A DNA stretch of 56,294 nt from Pholiota molesta (GCA_014925825.1 JACGCK010000262.1:1-56294); one strand, 5' to 3'; positions 1 through 11,939 are shown, numbered from the stretch's first letter. The notes: a model not told the origin generated them from the sequence alone. Numbers and translations are program-made.

Positions 1-3000
1 GCTGCTGCCGCTGAACACCCCTTGCGCCAAGTTGCCATGCTGGCAATCCGTTGACGGCCGGTTGATACCCTGCAAAAACGTGTGCGCGAGGGATGGGTTG
101 GGGGATGGGCTGAGGGACACGGGCACGCAGCGCGTCAAACGCCCGTCGCTCGCGTTCGAACCTCTCGATTTCCCGTATCTGCGCCGCCATCAACGCATCT
201 TCGTCCACATCTGCGTTGCCTCGGTGGGCGCCGCCCGGAATTGCGTCGTATAAGTGACCTTCATGAGCACTGTTGATGTGCTGATAGATCGTATCCGCTG
301 TGAAAAGGCGCAAGCATATCCAGCAGATGTGAGCGCCGCACTTGCACGTCATGTGGTTGCACCCTTCGGTCTTCTCGATGAATACGCTGCATTGAGGGCA
401 TTTCTTGAATCCCTGCTGCCGTGCCAGTTCGTCGTTGAGGCGCTCTTGCAAGCCAGGGTCCCGGTGAATCTTTCGTTCCTCGCAGGTCATGCCTTCGTGT
501 GCCTCCTCATCGCACATTGGGCATATAGTCGAAAAACAGGCAGGGCATTTCAACAGGGCCTTGTCCGTACGACGGCGGTAGATTTGCTTGCAGTCCGGCG
601 TCGTGCAGTACTTTAGCTCCTGCGGATGTTGTTCTAGGTACGCCATAAATGCGGCTTCAACGAGGTTCTCAAACAACTGTTGTGGCAGGAATCGACGAAT
701 GAAAGGCATCGCGATCGGGACTCGACATTGGCCTCCGTTGCCCATGCAAACGAGCGGGAAATTCTTACTGTCCGCTGCAGAAGTCAAGAAATGCGACAGG
801 CACCCAGAGCAATAGGTGTGGCCGCAACCAAGCTGTTCGGGGTTCGAAACATCGTCGATGCAAATAGGGCAGATTTCCCTCTCGGCATCGCCAGGACGGG
901 TATTGTCAGGGGCGCCCATCGCACGCGATTCGTCCATGAGCCGTTGGAGATGATGTGTAGCTTCGACTCCGCCCTTGACCGTCACTTTGTATGGCACGGA
1001 CGCAACATTCACGGCGACATTGTCCTCGCCTATGAGCTCCTTCAGCTTTCCCAATCCTTCCCTCATAAATCCGCGCACGCAAGCTCCATCCAAGATTCTC
1101 GTCGTCTCCATCCCCGCAAGACGCTCGACTTCCTCTCTGATCATCTGCTTCGCCTCTTCGACTCTTGCTGGCTCGCCGCACACCCTCAGGCAGCGCGTCT
1201 TGAAATCGCTGCGAACGTACACCTTTTTCTCATCGAGCACGCGGTTGAGGAAGGTTTTCCCTCTCGGCGACCCAAATGAAGGATGCCAGTACGTTGCGTC
1301 GAGTTTCTCGCCTGCGACCATGCCTTCAACTCTGACCTTGAGCGACCCCGCGAGCTTCGTGTCTTGGCCTAATACGCGGATGAAGACGTCACCGCGGTCT
1401 CCCACTCTCGTGTGTACGTGTGCATCGCGACCTGGTTTCTTCTCGGATAGCTCGTCCCATTGGGATTTCTGCGCCTGGTACTGCTGGCGAGATACCTTGA
1501 TGGAATACAGGAGAGGTCTGGGAAGCCACGACCGAAGAACAGGGAAATTCGTAGCCCGCAATCGCTTTTTGTCCATGGTATCGTGGGCTCGTTTGGCATC
1601 TTCCCAGTCGTTGAATCCGATTTTGATCCTCGCCTCCGCGTCGAGTTGGTTCCCGTTGTTCATGACCTCGTAGCTATCCATCTGGACACCAGGGAGGTAG
1701 CGGAGATGTTGGCGGACCAATGCGAATATCTCATCCAGATCATAATTCGCGGCATTTAACAGCCTGACATTGAACGTCTCGACGAACGTATAGAACTCGG
1801 CGCTGTGTGCTGTTCCGGGTGCGCAACCGAGAATTTTTATCTCTGTCGCAGCGAAATTTGCGAAACCTCTTGCTCCATTTGGGCGTTCATTGAGCATTGC
1901 TCTTATACGACGACCATTCCACGTCTTCCCGTTGAGCCTTTGCACCTGCCGTTGGGCTCGCTCTGCCGAATCGTACGTCGCGAGGACAGTCTCAGACGGT
2001 GCCCACCAAGAAACTGTGAGGAAGGGCATGTTCTGGGCTGCTGTGGCCATACCGTTCCAGCTGGCGTTCTCGCTGACCGCGAAAGACAAGTGTTCGTTGC
2101 GGAACTCGATGCCCTCAAGACCTACTGCGATATTCTGGCCTTGATCGACATTCGCAAGAACCTCTGCCTCGCGCTTGCCTCCATTCGGCCTGAGTTGCAG
2201 GATGAAGAATTCTGAAGAGTCGACGCCTTGCTGGGTGAAGATATCAGCAATTTCCTCCAGCTTGGTGTCGTTCGGAAGGTTTTTGATCGTAATCCGACAC
2301 AGCTCGAATCCGCTGACGACGCGTTGGATATTCATGCCCGCAGAACATGTCATGAGGCTGGATTCTGAGACGATGTACTGTTCGATGGCGGCGGCCTCCT
2401 TTTCTCTGCGAACCCTCATTTGCTCCTGGTGCGCCGCGTCTCTGGCAGCCTTTTCTCTCGCGAGCCTTTCCTCGTTCCTCAGCCTGGCTTGTTCGATCTC
2501 CTGCTCGCGTTTCTTCCTCGCTTCTTCGCGCGCCTTTTGTTGTTCTTTCTTTCGTTGGGCTTCTTCCTTCTTCTTTCGTGCCTTCGCCTCTCGTCGTTCT
2601 CTTGCTTCTGCCTCCCGTTTTTCGTTCGCCTCCTTTTCTTTTCTTGCTCTCTCCTCTGCCGCCTTTCTTTCTTTCTCCGCCGCCTCTCGCATTGCTCTCG
2701 CTTCCGCCTCTCTTCTTTCTCTGGCTTCTGCTTCTTTCCTTGCTCTCTCCTCTGCCGCCTTTCTTTCTCTCTCCTCCGCCTCCTTCCTTTCTCTCTCCTG
2801 TCGCTGTATCTCTTCCTTCCTCCTTCTCTCCGCTGCCTCTTGTATTGTTCTGGCTTCCGCCTCTCTTCTTCTCTCTCCTCTCGCTCCGCTTTCTCTCGTT
2901 TCTCTTTCGCGAGCCGCTCTTCCTCGGCGCGTTTCTGCTGCACAGCTTGTTTCTGTTCATCGTTCACTCCACCCTTCCCTTTCTTCCCTTTCGGGTTTAC

Positions 3001-3879
3001 AGGAGGCGTTCCGGAGTTACTTTGGACGCTGGAAGTAGATTGAACACTCTCGTTCACTAGGGTTGGAGTCTGAATCTATCACGACAGGGGTCAGATATCG
3101 ATGAAGGCGAAGCACTTGTAGACTCCGACTGACCTGGATAGCGTGGCTGAACCTACACTTTTTGCCATACTTGCATTTTCCGTCCTTCTTCCACTCGCGG
3201 CAAATAACAGTCTTCACTGGGAAGTTCGAAACACTGTATATCTTGCTCTCCGTAGAAGCGGGAGGATTCGCAGGCGAAGAGCCTTTGGATGCGCTCGTCG
3301 ATGGAGATTTGATGACGTTTGGAGCCGGAGGAAGGACAACTGTTGACCCGCTATTCCGATACTTGTCAGATATTATATCAATTGTAGCGATAAATTAGAA
3401 AACCTACGCGGTCTGAGCTTTTTCGATTGCCTTCAACTTCTCTTCCACGGCAGTGGCTTGTCCACTGATATTGCGGCCGTCGTTCTGTGCAAATAATATC
3501 GTAAATTTAGAGCTTCGATCTATTATGGGCGAAACGAGCAACGCACTTTGAGAAAGTCGTCTAGTTCCATCCGAATGAGGGTACCCTTGTCCTTCGCCTC
3601 TTGGACGTATTCCGGCGAATCCAACGCCATTTTGGTCAGCGTAGCGGCCTTGATATAGGACGCAAACGCCGCTCTCAAACTCCCTTTGCCCTCCTGCTCC
3701 TTAGCCGCGAGCATCTGCGCCCGCGCGGTCTTGATAAGCGTAACTGCGGCAAACCCGCGTGCCTCCTTGCTGATATCGTCCTTCGCATTTATCTTGATCT
3801 GTGCGACTGTTTTAGATTCTGCTGGTATGCGTATGTAGCGTATGTTGGGTGCATCCCCAGGGTGTCCTGAGGTGGACAT
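1..3879 (-). CDS. RBR E3 ubiquitin ligase-like protein, copy A (partial, one frameshift)
   Basis: Spliced gene cut by the left edge. Exons read 3879-3547, 3484-3408, 3350-3134 and 3075 to the edge, all with GT-AG introns. The ATG at 3879 matches the start of copy C (MSTSG). In order: an alpha-helical N-terminus with a weak resemblance to MIT/USP8-dimerisation helices, a CCCH finger in exon 3 (CREWKKDGKC...CRFSH), a Glu/Arg/Lys-rich coiled coil, RRM-like segments, a KH-like region, RING1 (CPIC...CGHTYCSGC), IBR (CTTPDCK...CPMCDEEAH) and RING2 (CPQC...GCNHMTCKCG) with both the catalytic Cys and the following His, then a charged tail. RBR ligases pass ubiquitin through that RING2 cysteine. The reading frame shifts by one base at about 2862-2890 inside the purine-rich coiled coil with no intron possible there, so the copy is either mutated or mis-sequenced. 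Family assignment is strong; substrate and biological role are unknown. Confidence 0.85.
2400..2960. repeat. Long polypyrimidine/polypurine tract in copy A coiled coil
   Basis: About 550 bp are almost pure C/T on the plus strand (G/A on the coding strand), built from imperfect ctc/ttc units that encode Glu, Arg, Lys and Ala. Because the composition has few stop codons, several other frames on both strands stay open here; these are not genes. The copy A frameshift lies inside the tract. Confidence 0.8.
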
Positions 3880-4119
3880 GGTGGTTCGGGTTGAGAGAAG
3901 ACTGCTGCCTGCCACGGTTGGGCTTCGCAGTCATTTAGGCTCGCATCGGTGGCGAGGCCGGCCGGGCGCCTATTAATTGATCGAACTTCGAGGCCTAGGC
4001 ATGCATCATTATTACTTAACTATCGTTATCTTAGTATACACCAAAATCAAGACACACAAGGCATTCAACTTGGTGACTTGCCTCAATCTAACTGACAAAT
4101 GCTTAATATTGACAGAGCT

Positions 4120-4838
4120 CTAATAACTTGACCGAAACACGTAACCAAAAATAAAGATAAAGATAATAAAAAAAAAAATTACAACACACCAACCGTCGTC
4201 TTCTCGACAGCGCTTTTCTTCAGCTTCCACCCGCTCCCGCTCTTGCGCGGCTGCCTGAACCGCAAAGCGTTCTTCATCTTCTCGGTTCACCTCTTCAACT
4301 CTTGCTCGCTCTGCCTCTCTTATCAGAGCCTCGCGGCGGCCGCGTTCCGCTTGTACTTGTTCCTCTCTACGTTGCGCTGCTTCTTGCACCCCAGCAGGCT
4401 GCGGCTGCCGAACACCCTCTGCACCAAGTCGTCCTGCTGGCGATCCGTTGGCAATTGGAGGAGCGTATGGAATGGGCCGGTGGATTGGCCGCGGGAAACG
4501 GGCACGCAGCGCGTCAAACGCCCGCTGCTCGCGTTCGAACTCGTCCTCATCTGCTCGGTTGGCGCGGCCCGGAATCGCGTCGAATACTGGCAAGCGGCCT
4601 GTGGCATGAGCAGTGTTGATGTGCGGATAGATCGTCTCCGCTGTGAACAGGCGCAAGCATATAAAGCAGATGTGAGCGCCGCACTTGCACGTCATGTCAT
4701 GTGGTTGCACCCTTCGGTCTTCTCGATGAATATGTGGCATTGAGGGCATTTCTTGAATCCCTGCTGCCGTGCCAGTTCGTCGTTGAGGCGTTCTTGCAAG
4801 CCAGGGTCCCGATGAATCTTGCGTTCCTCGTTGGACAT
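4120..4838 (-). pseudogene. RBR minigene A': start codon fused to RING2 (broken)
   Basis: The sequence upstream of 4838 matches the 5' flank and start region of copies A and C, but after the first two codons it jumps in frame to the segment just before RING2 (MSNEERKIHRDPG). Everything from the N-terminus to the IBR is therefore missing. A 5-bp tandem duplication (gtcat at 4691-4700) sits in the catalytic GCNHMTC motif and makes a premature TGA at 4692-4694, giving a 48-residue product. In the shifted frame the rest of RING2 (CKCGAHICFICLRLF) and the charged tail stay open to 4120, ending in a low-complexity hydrophobic extension where the normal stop was lost. A 251-codon ORF in that frame starts upstream of the family start and reads its first part out of frame, so it is not the ancestral protein. 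Confidence 0.8.
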
Positions 4839-4875
4839 GGTGGTTCGGGTTGAGAGAAGACGGCTGCTTGCGCAT

Positions 4876-5339
4876 GGTTGGGCTTCGCAGTCATTTAGCT
4901 TCGCATCGGGGGGCGCCTATTAACTGATCAATCCTTGAGGCCTGTAGGCATGACCTATGCAGTATGTGCGGCTGGCGGAAGGACCGATGGAGGCGAGCTT
5001 AGCAGGCTAAGCATGGCTTTGGATGAGTCTGGGCCAGGTGTTCGTCGGGATGGGATTATCGACAGCAGGTGGTTGTAGCAGCATACGTCCTGGCCAGCTA
5101 CGGTTGTTGCAGGATGGGCGCTGAGAGAGTTGATGATGAGGGCGAACGAAGGGCGTTGAACGAGGGTGAACGAGTACCAAGTTATAACCTTGTGACCGTG
5201 ATGGTAGAATGCACGTGCATTCCAGTGACTCTCCATTTCCAAAACCACAAAAAACCTCTGTTCAACGTTCAACGTTCAACGTTCCAGTTGATACAAGTAC
5301 AAGAAAGTCATATATTCTGCGATTCTCCCTGCCCACCAG
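4876..5339. other. Intergenic region between A' and copy B
   Basis: No coding region is supported. The left end resembles the 5' flank of copy A (shared gcgcctattaa and gaggcct blocks). A small tandem repeat, ttcaacg in three copies, lies at 5261-5281. Confidence 0.6.
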
Positions 5340-8300
5340 TTACATGACGATACACCAACCGTCCTCTTCCCGGCGACGCTTCTCTTCCGCTGCCAAACGT
5401 TCAAATGTGGCCTGTTCTACCTTCGCTTGGGCTGCCTGCATTGCTTTCGCTGCCTTGGCTGCCTGCGCTGCCTGAATACGGGCGATGCGCTCTTGATTTT
5501 CTCGGATCCGCAGTTCTTCGCTTGCCTGTTCTTCCTGTCTTATCCTTCGAGCCACGCTCCGCCGCTCTGCTGGTGGCTCTCTCCGGGCTTCGCTCAGTGT
5601 GGCCTGGGCCGTCTGGGCTGCCTGAAGTCGTGCGATGTGCTCTTGATTTTCTCGGACCCGCAGTTCTTCGCTTGCCTGCTCTTCCTGTCCTACCCTCCGA
5701 GCCTCGCTCGCTGCTCGTGCCTCTTCCTCTCTGCATTTGGCTGCTTTTTGAGCCCACGCACGCTGCTGCTGCCCTTCAAGTGCTCGTCGCTCGCGTTCGA
5801 ACCTTTTGGTTTCCCGTATCTGTGCAGCGCTCAACACGTCTTCATCAACTCCTGCGTTTCGTTGGTTCGCGCCGTCGCTGACGCGTACGAGATCAAATTT
5901 TCGTTCCTCGCAGGTCATGCCTTCGTGCGCTTCTTCGTCGCACATTGGGCATATAATTGAAAAACAAGCAGGGCATTTCAACAGGGCCTTGTTCGTACGA
6001 CGGCGGTAAATCTGCTTGCAATCTAGTGTCGTGCAGTACTTCAGCTCCAGCGGATGTTTTTCCAGGTACGCCATAAACGCAGTTTCGGCAAGATTTTCGA
6101 ATGACCGGTGTGGCAGGAATTGACGAATGAAAGGGATTGTGATTGGAACGCGACATCGGTTTCCATTTCCTACGCAAACGATCGGGAAATGTTTGCTGTC
6201 CATTGCAGAAGTGAAGACATGCGACAGGCACCCAGAGCAATAGGTGTGGCCGCAACCAAGCTCTTCAGCGCTGGAAACATCGCCGGTGCAGATGGGGCAA
6301 ATTTTCCTCTCTGCGCGAGGACGGGTTCTGTCCAAGGCATCAATCGCACGCGACCCATCAACAAGCCTTTTGAGATACGTGGATTCAATTCCGCCCTTGA
6401 CCGTCACTTTGTATGGCCACGATGCAACGTTTACAGTGACGTTGTTCTCGCCTATAATCTCCTTCAGCTTTCCCAACCCTTCCTTCAAAAATCCTCGTAC
6501 GCAAGCTGCAGCCAAGTCTATCGTCGTTTCCATTTCCGCGAGGTGCTCGACTTCCTCTTTGATCATCTGCTTGGCCTCTGCGACTTCCGCTGGCTCGCCA
6601 TACAATCTGAGACAATGTGCCTTGAAGTCGCTGCGGACGTACACTTTTTTCTCATTGAAGACGCGGGAAAAGAAGGATAATTTCCCACTTGGAAATGCAA
6701 ATGAAGTGTGCCAATGGGCCGCGTCGAGCTTCACTCCTGCTACCATTTCCTCAACCCTGACCTTGAGTGACCTGGCTGCCCTCTTGTCCTGTCCCAACAC
6801 ACGCACGAAGACGTCCCCCGCCTCTCCAATACTCGTGTGTACATGTGTGCCGCGATCTTGTCTCCTTTTGGATAATTCGTCCCATTGAGCCTTCTGCGCC
6901 TGGTACTGCTGGCGAGGTATCTTGGTGGAATACTGAACGGGTTGAGGAAGCCAAGCACGAAGACGGGGGAAATTAGACCTCAATCGCTTCGTGTCTACGG
7001 TAGCGTGAGCATGTTTGGCGTCTTCCCAGTCGTTGAATTCAACTTTGATCCAAGCCTCCGCATCGAGTTGATTCCCGTTGTTCAGGACCTCGTAGCTTTC
7101 CATTCGGACACCGGGGAGACAGGAGAGACGTCCGCGAACATCTTTGAACACTTCATCCAGGTTGTAGCTCGCAGAGCTCTGCAATCTGACGTTAAATGTC
7201 TCCACGAAGGCGTAGAACTCGTGGTCAAGCGCTGTGCCAGGTACGCAACCGCGGATTGTTATCTCTGGTGCAATGTAACACGTTGTGTTGTCATCGAGCG
7301 TTACTCGAATACGACGGCCATTCCAGATCTCCCCGTTGAGCCTTTGGACCTGGCTATGAGCTTGTTCTAACGAGTCATACGTTGCGATGATGGTCTCAGA
7401 TGGAGCCACCCAAGATACTGTGAGGAACGTCGCATTCTGGGCTGCCGTGGACATTCCGTTCCAGCTGGCGTTCTCGCTGACTTCGAAATATAATTGTCGG
7501 TTGCGAAGCTTGATGCCTTCCAGTCTGGCAGCGATATTCTGGCCTTGATTGACCTTTGCAAGAACCACCGCCTCGCACTCGCCTCCCTTCGGCTTGATTT
7601 GTTGAACAAAGAATTCTGAATCGTCGACACCTCGTTGTGTGAAGATTTCGGCGATTTCGTCCAGATGGGTGTCCTTTGGAAAGTTCTTGATTGTAATCCT
7701 ACACAAGTCGAATCCACTGACGATGTGTTGGATATTCATGCCCGCAGAGCATGTTACGAGATTGGACTCTGAAACGATGTACTGTTTGATGACGGCGGCC
7801 TCCTTTTTTCTGCGGGCCATTTGCTCCTGCTGCGCCAGCTTTTTCGCTTCTTCGGCGGCCAGTTCGATCTCTCGCTCGCGTTTTCTTCTTTCTCTCGCCT
7901 CTCTCTCCGCTTTTTCTATCTCCGCTTTCTCTTTCTCTTTCTTCACCCTTTCCCGCTCCACCCTTTCCCTCTCCGTTCTTTCTCGCTCCAGCCTCTCTCG
8001 TTCCAGCCTTTCTCGCTCCGTCCTTTCTCTCTCCACCCTTTCCCTCTCCACCCTTTCCCTCTCCACCCTTTCCCTCTCCACCCTTTCCCTCTCCGTTCTT
8101 TCTTGCTCCAGCCTCTCTTGCTCCGCCCTTTCTCGCTCTGCCCTTTCTCGCTCCGCCCTTTCTCTCTCCTGTTTCTCCCTCTCTGCTTTCTCTTTCCTTT
8201 GTTTCTCCTCGCCCTCTGCTTTGGCTCTTTTTTCCTCATCCTCCTGGTCGAAAATACGCGTGAGACCTCAATGACGCAATAAATGGACTCTGACTAACCT

Positions 8301-9154
8301 GGATAACGTGGCTGAACCTGCATCTTTGGCCGAGTCTGCAATTTCCGTCCCTCTGCCAATTTCTACAGATAACGGACACGGAAGATCGTTGGGTTGAGGT
8401 GCTGAATGCGGATTTTAGAATACAAAATTCCAAAGACGATATCGTACATTCTAACACCTTACCTATTGATAGTTGTCCGAAGCTGTAAAGGGCCATTCTC
8501 TTTCGACTCGCTATTTTGGTGGCCGTCAGGCATTAACTGTAGCAATGGGCTAGGAAACCTACACGGTATGGGCCATTTCTATGGCCTCTAATCTCTCTTC
8601 CAAGGCAAAGGCTCGTCCCCTGATATCGCGACCGTCGTTCTAGATGCCAATATTAGTTCGAAAATTTTATTCTAACATGCCCAAAATGAATGACACACCT
8701 GGAGAAACTCGGCCAGCTCCGCCCGAATGGCAGTACTCGTGTCCAAGTTCGCATTCTGGACATGTTCCGGCGAATCCATCGTCAGCTTGATGAGTGTCGC
8801 TGCTTTGATATAGGAAGCATATGCCAATGCCAAATCCCCTTTACCCTCCTGCTCTTGCGCAGAGAGAATCTGGGTACGAGCAGTCCTGATAAGAGTAAGG
8901 GCAGAAAGCCCTCGAGCTTCGTTGCTGATAGATTCCTTCGCTTGTTTCCTGATCTCGGAGGTTGATACGTTATTGGATATAAAATCTGAGCCATCTTGTA
9001 TATCCTTCCCTTCTTCGGCTGGCTGGGATGTACACTTTGCTCCAAAGCGACATGCGCCATTCATTTGCCAATGGTTGCAACGGTTCTGTGAAGTCGACAT
9101 GTTTCTGGCTGCTGGTATGCGGTATACCTCCTCAGGCTGGCCTGAGGCTGGCAT
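5340..9154 (-). CDS. RBR-like protein, copy B, lacking RING2
   Basis: Five exons (9154-8699, 8639-8563, 8510-8463, 8401-8299, 8243-5340) join in frame to about 1,195 residues, all with GT-AG introns. Exon 1 holds a degenerate CCCH-like motif (CNHWQMNGAC...) missing its final His, then the helical N-terminal region. Exon 4 has an intact CCCH finger (CRNWQRDGNC...CRFSH). Residues roughly 229-345 are a coiled coil with pentapeptide ERERV-type repeats; RRM-like segments follow from about residue 385, then a KH-like region, RING1 at about 876 (CPIC...CGHTYCSGC) and IBR. After CEERKFDL the protein jumps straight to the charged tail, so RING2 with its catalytic cysteine is absent. It should not act as a normal RBR ligase on its own. 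A regulatory or decoy role is only a guess. The ORF is clean, so it may be expressed. Confidence 0.85.
7940..8170. repeat. 15-bp minisatellite encoding VERER-type repeats
   Basis: Tandem imperfect 15-bp units (consensus ctttccctctccacc on the plus strand) encode repeated ERERV/ERERT/ERERL pentads in copy B. The most perfect run is at about 8030-8095. Copies A and C have different coiled-coil lengths, so the array varies between paralogues. Confidence 0.8.
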
Positions 9155-9581
9155 GGTGGTTGTGGTTGAGAGAAGACTGCAGATTGCGCAGGGTTGGGGT
9201 TCGCAAGGCTGAAAGCGGTGATTAAGCGGCCGGGCGCCTATTTGATTGACATCACGGCCTGCCCGGGACATGCATCACCGTCGTTATCTTCTGGTGCTTC
9301 CATTTCGATTCTAACAATCCCATTCTTTCTCTTCATAAAGTCAGGTCCTATGAAATATTTTTCTATGTAACGTGTCGATGATGGACAGCTTAAAGTATTC
9401 TGTGTCCACGACTTCACAGTGGCTAAAAATAGCAACATCGCCCACGGTTACGAAAGAACAACTCTGCATGAAATATGTAATGCAAGGCTTCATGAATCAC
9501 AATCTAGAGACTACAGCGGTACAAATATATTACATTAGCTAAGATGAAAGAAAATGAAAGCTCTCCTTGGCTCAGCCTCTC

Positions 9582-11643
9582 CTACATCAATCGTTTACGG
9601 AACAGAACTTTAGCGTTCGGATTCGGTATGCAACTCGACAGCAGCCACAAGTCTGGAGGCCGCACGCCTTCCTGTTCAAACTTCACGTCGTAATTTATCA
9701 GCACATGTGCCATCATCATCTTTAGCTGGGAGGCAGCCAGAAACCGTCCTGGGCACGCGTGTCTTCCATTTCCGAAAGCGAGGAATACATTGCTGGTCGT
9801 CGTCATATCCGAAGGCCTTTCGTAGTCTTTCGCCGCATCTATACCATTATCTTCTTTGAAAAACCGATCTGGATTGAAAGTGCCCGAGTTTTCGTAAATG
9901 CTCTCGTTGAAATGCGGGCCATGAAGATTCACGGCCACCGTGGTTCCTCGAGGGACATATGTTCCATCTGAAAAAGTGTAGTCCTTGAGTGCGACTCTCG
10001 ACAATCCAACTTCAGGACCAAGGAAGAGAAACGTAAGCAAATACAAAGGGGAAGGAAGAGTTCAGAGCCTACCATTGAGTAGGGGATGCATGCGTTGAGA
10101 TTCCCGTATGAAACTATCAACTTTGACCATCATATCCAGCCCAGCTTTAGACCAGCCGTGTATTTGGATGATCGCCCCGACTTCTTCTCTAAGCGCCTGT
10201 GCATACGCAGGATAGCTCGCCAAATAATATATGGCATGGGTAAACGTCTGTATTCTTCATAAGGGGAATGTGCAGGATAAAAACTGAAATAGACATTACC
10301 ATTGATGATGTATGAATAGCGCCAAAATTGATAGCTAGAATACGGTCCGTAAGGGCCTCATTTGTCGTTTCTTTGCCCGTTGCAGTATCCATCAGCCAAG
10401 TAATCATATCCAGCTATTAATATTATACCAAGTCTTATTCGAATGCATGAAAATGCGAGATTGCTACTTACTGGCTGGCCTTCTTCTTTATTAATTTTAC
10501 CAAATTCCCGCTCCTTACGACGAACATCAAATATGGGTCCTAGATGCTTCAAAGCTTTCCGTTTTTGCTTGGGAATTGTTGAAATAATAGTATTCAAGAA
10601 ACTGCCAATAGAAGCATTTAAATGTATGATAGGTATTCGTTGATCTGAAAGGAAACTTACGGCCGCATATATTTTGGAAAAGAACGTAGGAACAACGCAG
10701 TTTTAACAGTATCGAATGCGAATCGAACGCTCAAATCCAGGAAGTCCGGATCCCTGCCTGAAGAGGTTAAGTTAGACACGACAATAGGGTTGAATGAATA
10801 TGTAACGTACATAGAGGATATCCAACAAAAACACGGTTGCTTGCTCGACATAGAATCTTAGGTATTATCTCTGAGAATTTTATTGGCGTCCATAAACCTA
10901 GCAAAAAATTAAAAACCCTTGATCATAGGTAACAATTGCCCAAAGGTGTTCCTTACCGTCGGTAACAGGAAGGTATTCCTTGAACGCTTCAGTCACTTCC
11001 TCATGGATATCAGGAACCAATTGCGGAAGAGCTCTTCTGAGTTGATTCTGTAAAATAGGGAAATGATACCGATTCGAGGATATAGCAGGACCGAGGGTAT
11101 ACTTCATTTGTACAAGCTAATTGAAATAGGTTGAGTACGTACTGGTTCAAACTTTTTGGGATACTCACTTCATCATTGGCTTCGGCACCCGAAAACGTGC
11201 TTTCCGGTGCACGAAGTAGTTCTGCTATTACTTCGCGTTCAGAAGCAATGACAATCCATTGGACCAAGTCTGGAACTCTGAACATATTCTTGGGCCACTA
11301 CGACTGGTATTAGTTGTGGGTTGCAATGGGTAGTGGGTCATACGCACTCTTCTTAAGCAATCGTCTACAAAAGCCTTTCCCCAAAAAGTATACCGTATTG
11401 CTCCGAGGTATGACACAAGAGGAGTGTTCGAACTCGAAGTCGGAATATGTCTGAGCTAAGACTCCGTGCGGCGTGATCAGTCGCAACGTCGAGACAGAAT
11501 TGACCGACAGTAGCTCTTCTCACCTGATAAGATTGTCCTGTAAAGTACGCCACCAGAAAGCAATAGCACAACGCCCCAAGTCCGATTAAGACCAGTCGCC
11601 AGTCCGCAACGGCAACCTCTGAAAGTGCAAGCATCAGCGCCAT
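9582..11643 (-). CDS. Cytochrome P450 monooxygenase
   Basis: A gene of about ten exons starting at the ATG at 11643 with a hydrophobic N-terminal anchor (MALMLALSEVAV..., a membrane segment), as in microsomal P450s. Recognisable elements in order: an I-helix segment (FGAIHTSSM, in place of the usual AGxDT), the ExxR motif as ESQR in the exon at about 10,200-10,080, a PDRF-type segment (FNPDRFF) and the haem-binding loop FGNGRHACPGRF with the axial cysteine. The C-terminus is FRKRLM. The AxxHT-type I helix and GRHACPGRF loop are common in fungal P450s of the ent-kaurene-oxidase-like group, so oxidation of a terpenoid or similar hydrophobic compound is possible; the substrate cannot be read from sequence. 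It lies between RBR copies B and C, and its 3' end was duplicated with them. Estimated length is 530-550 residues. Exon limits were inferred from GT-AG sites and frame continuity. Confidence 0.85.
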
Positions 11644-11939
11644 TGAAAAGTAATATGTGATCGGTGATATGGTGAAGGCGCTCAGAAAAGATACAGACAG
11701 GGTTCAGACCATATCACCCAAGGTAAATACTTATATCAATATGTGTGCTGATTGGAAAATTCCATTTCATTTAAACAACGACAGATTGACCGTGACAGAC
11801 GGTATGCACGTAAATAGACGGTATGTATGAGATAATGTATGAAGGTACATAGACTCACTTGACAGAAGGATTGTGCCCGTTGGTCCTTATAGAGTTGGGA
11901 ACGCCCCAGGTCGTCCTGATGGATTTGCGTTGAGAGAAC

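Noticed and set aside
2175..3060. Long plus-strand ORFs rich in Ser, Phe and Leu opposite copy A
   Set aside because: They are antisense shadows of the Glu/Arg-rich coiled coil; the C/T-rich strand has few stop codons. The same holds at 7,639-8,282 opposite copy B.
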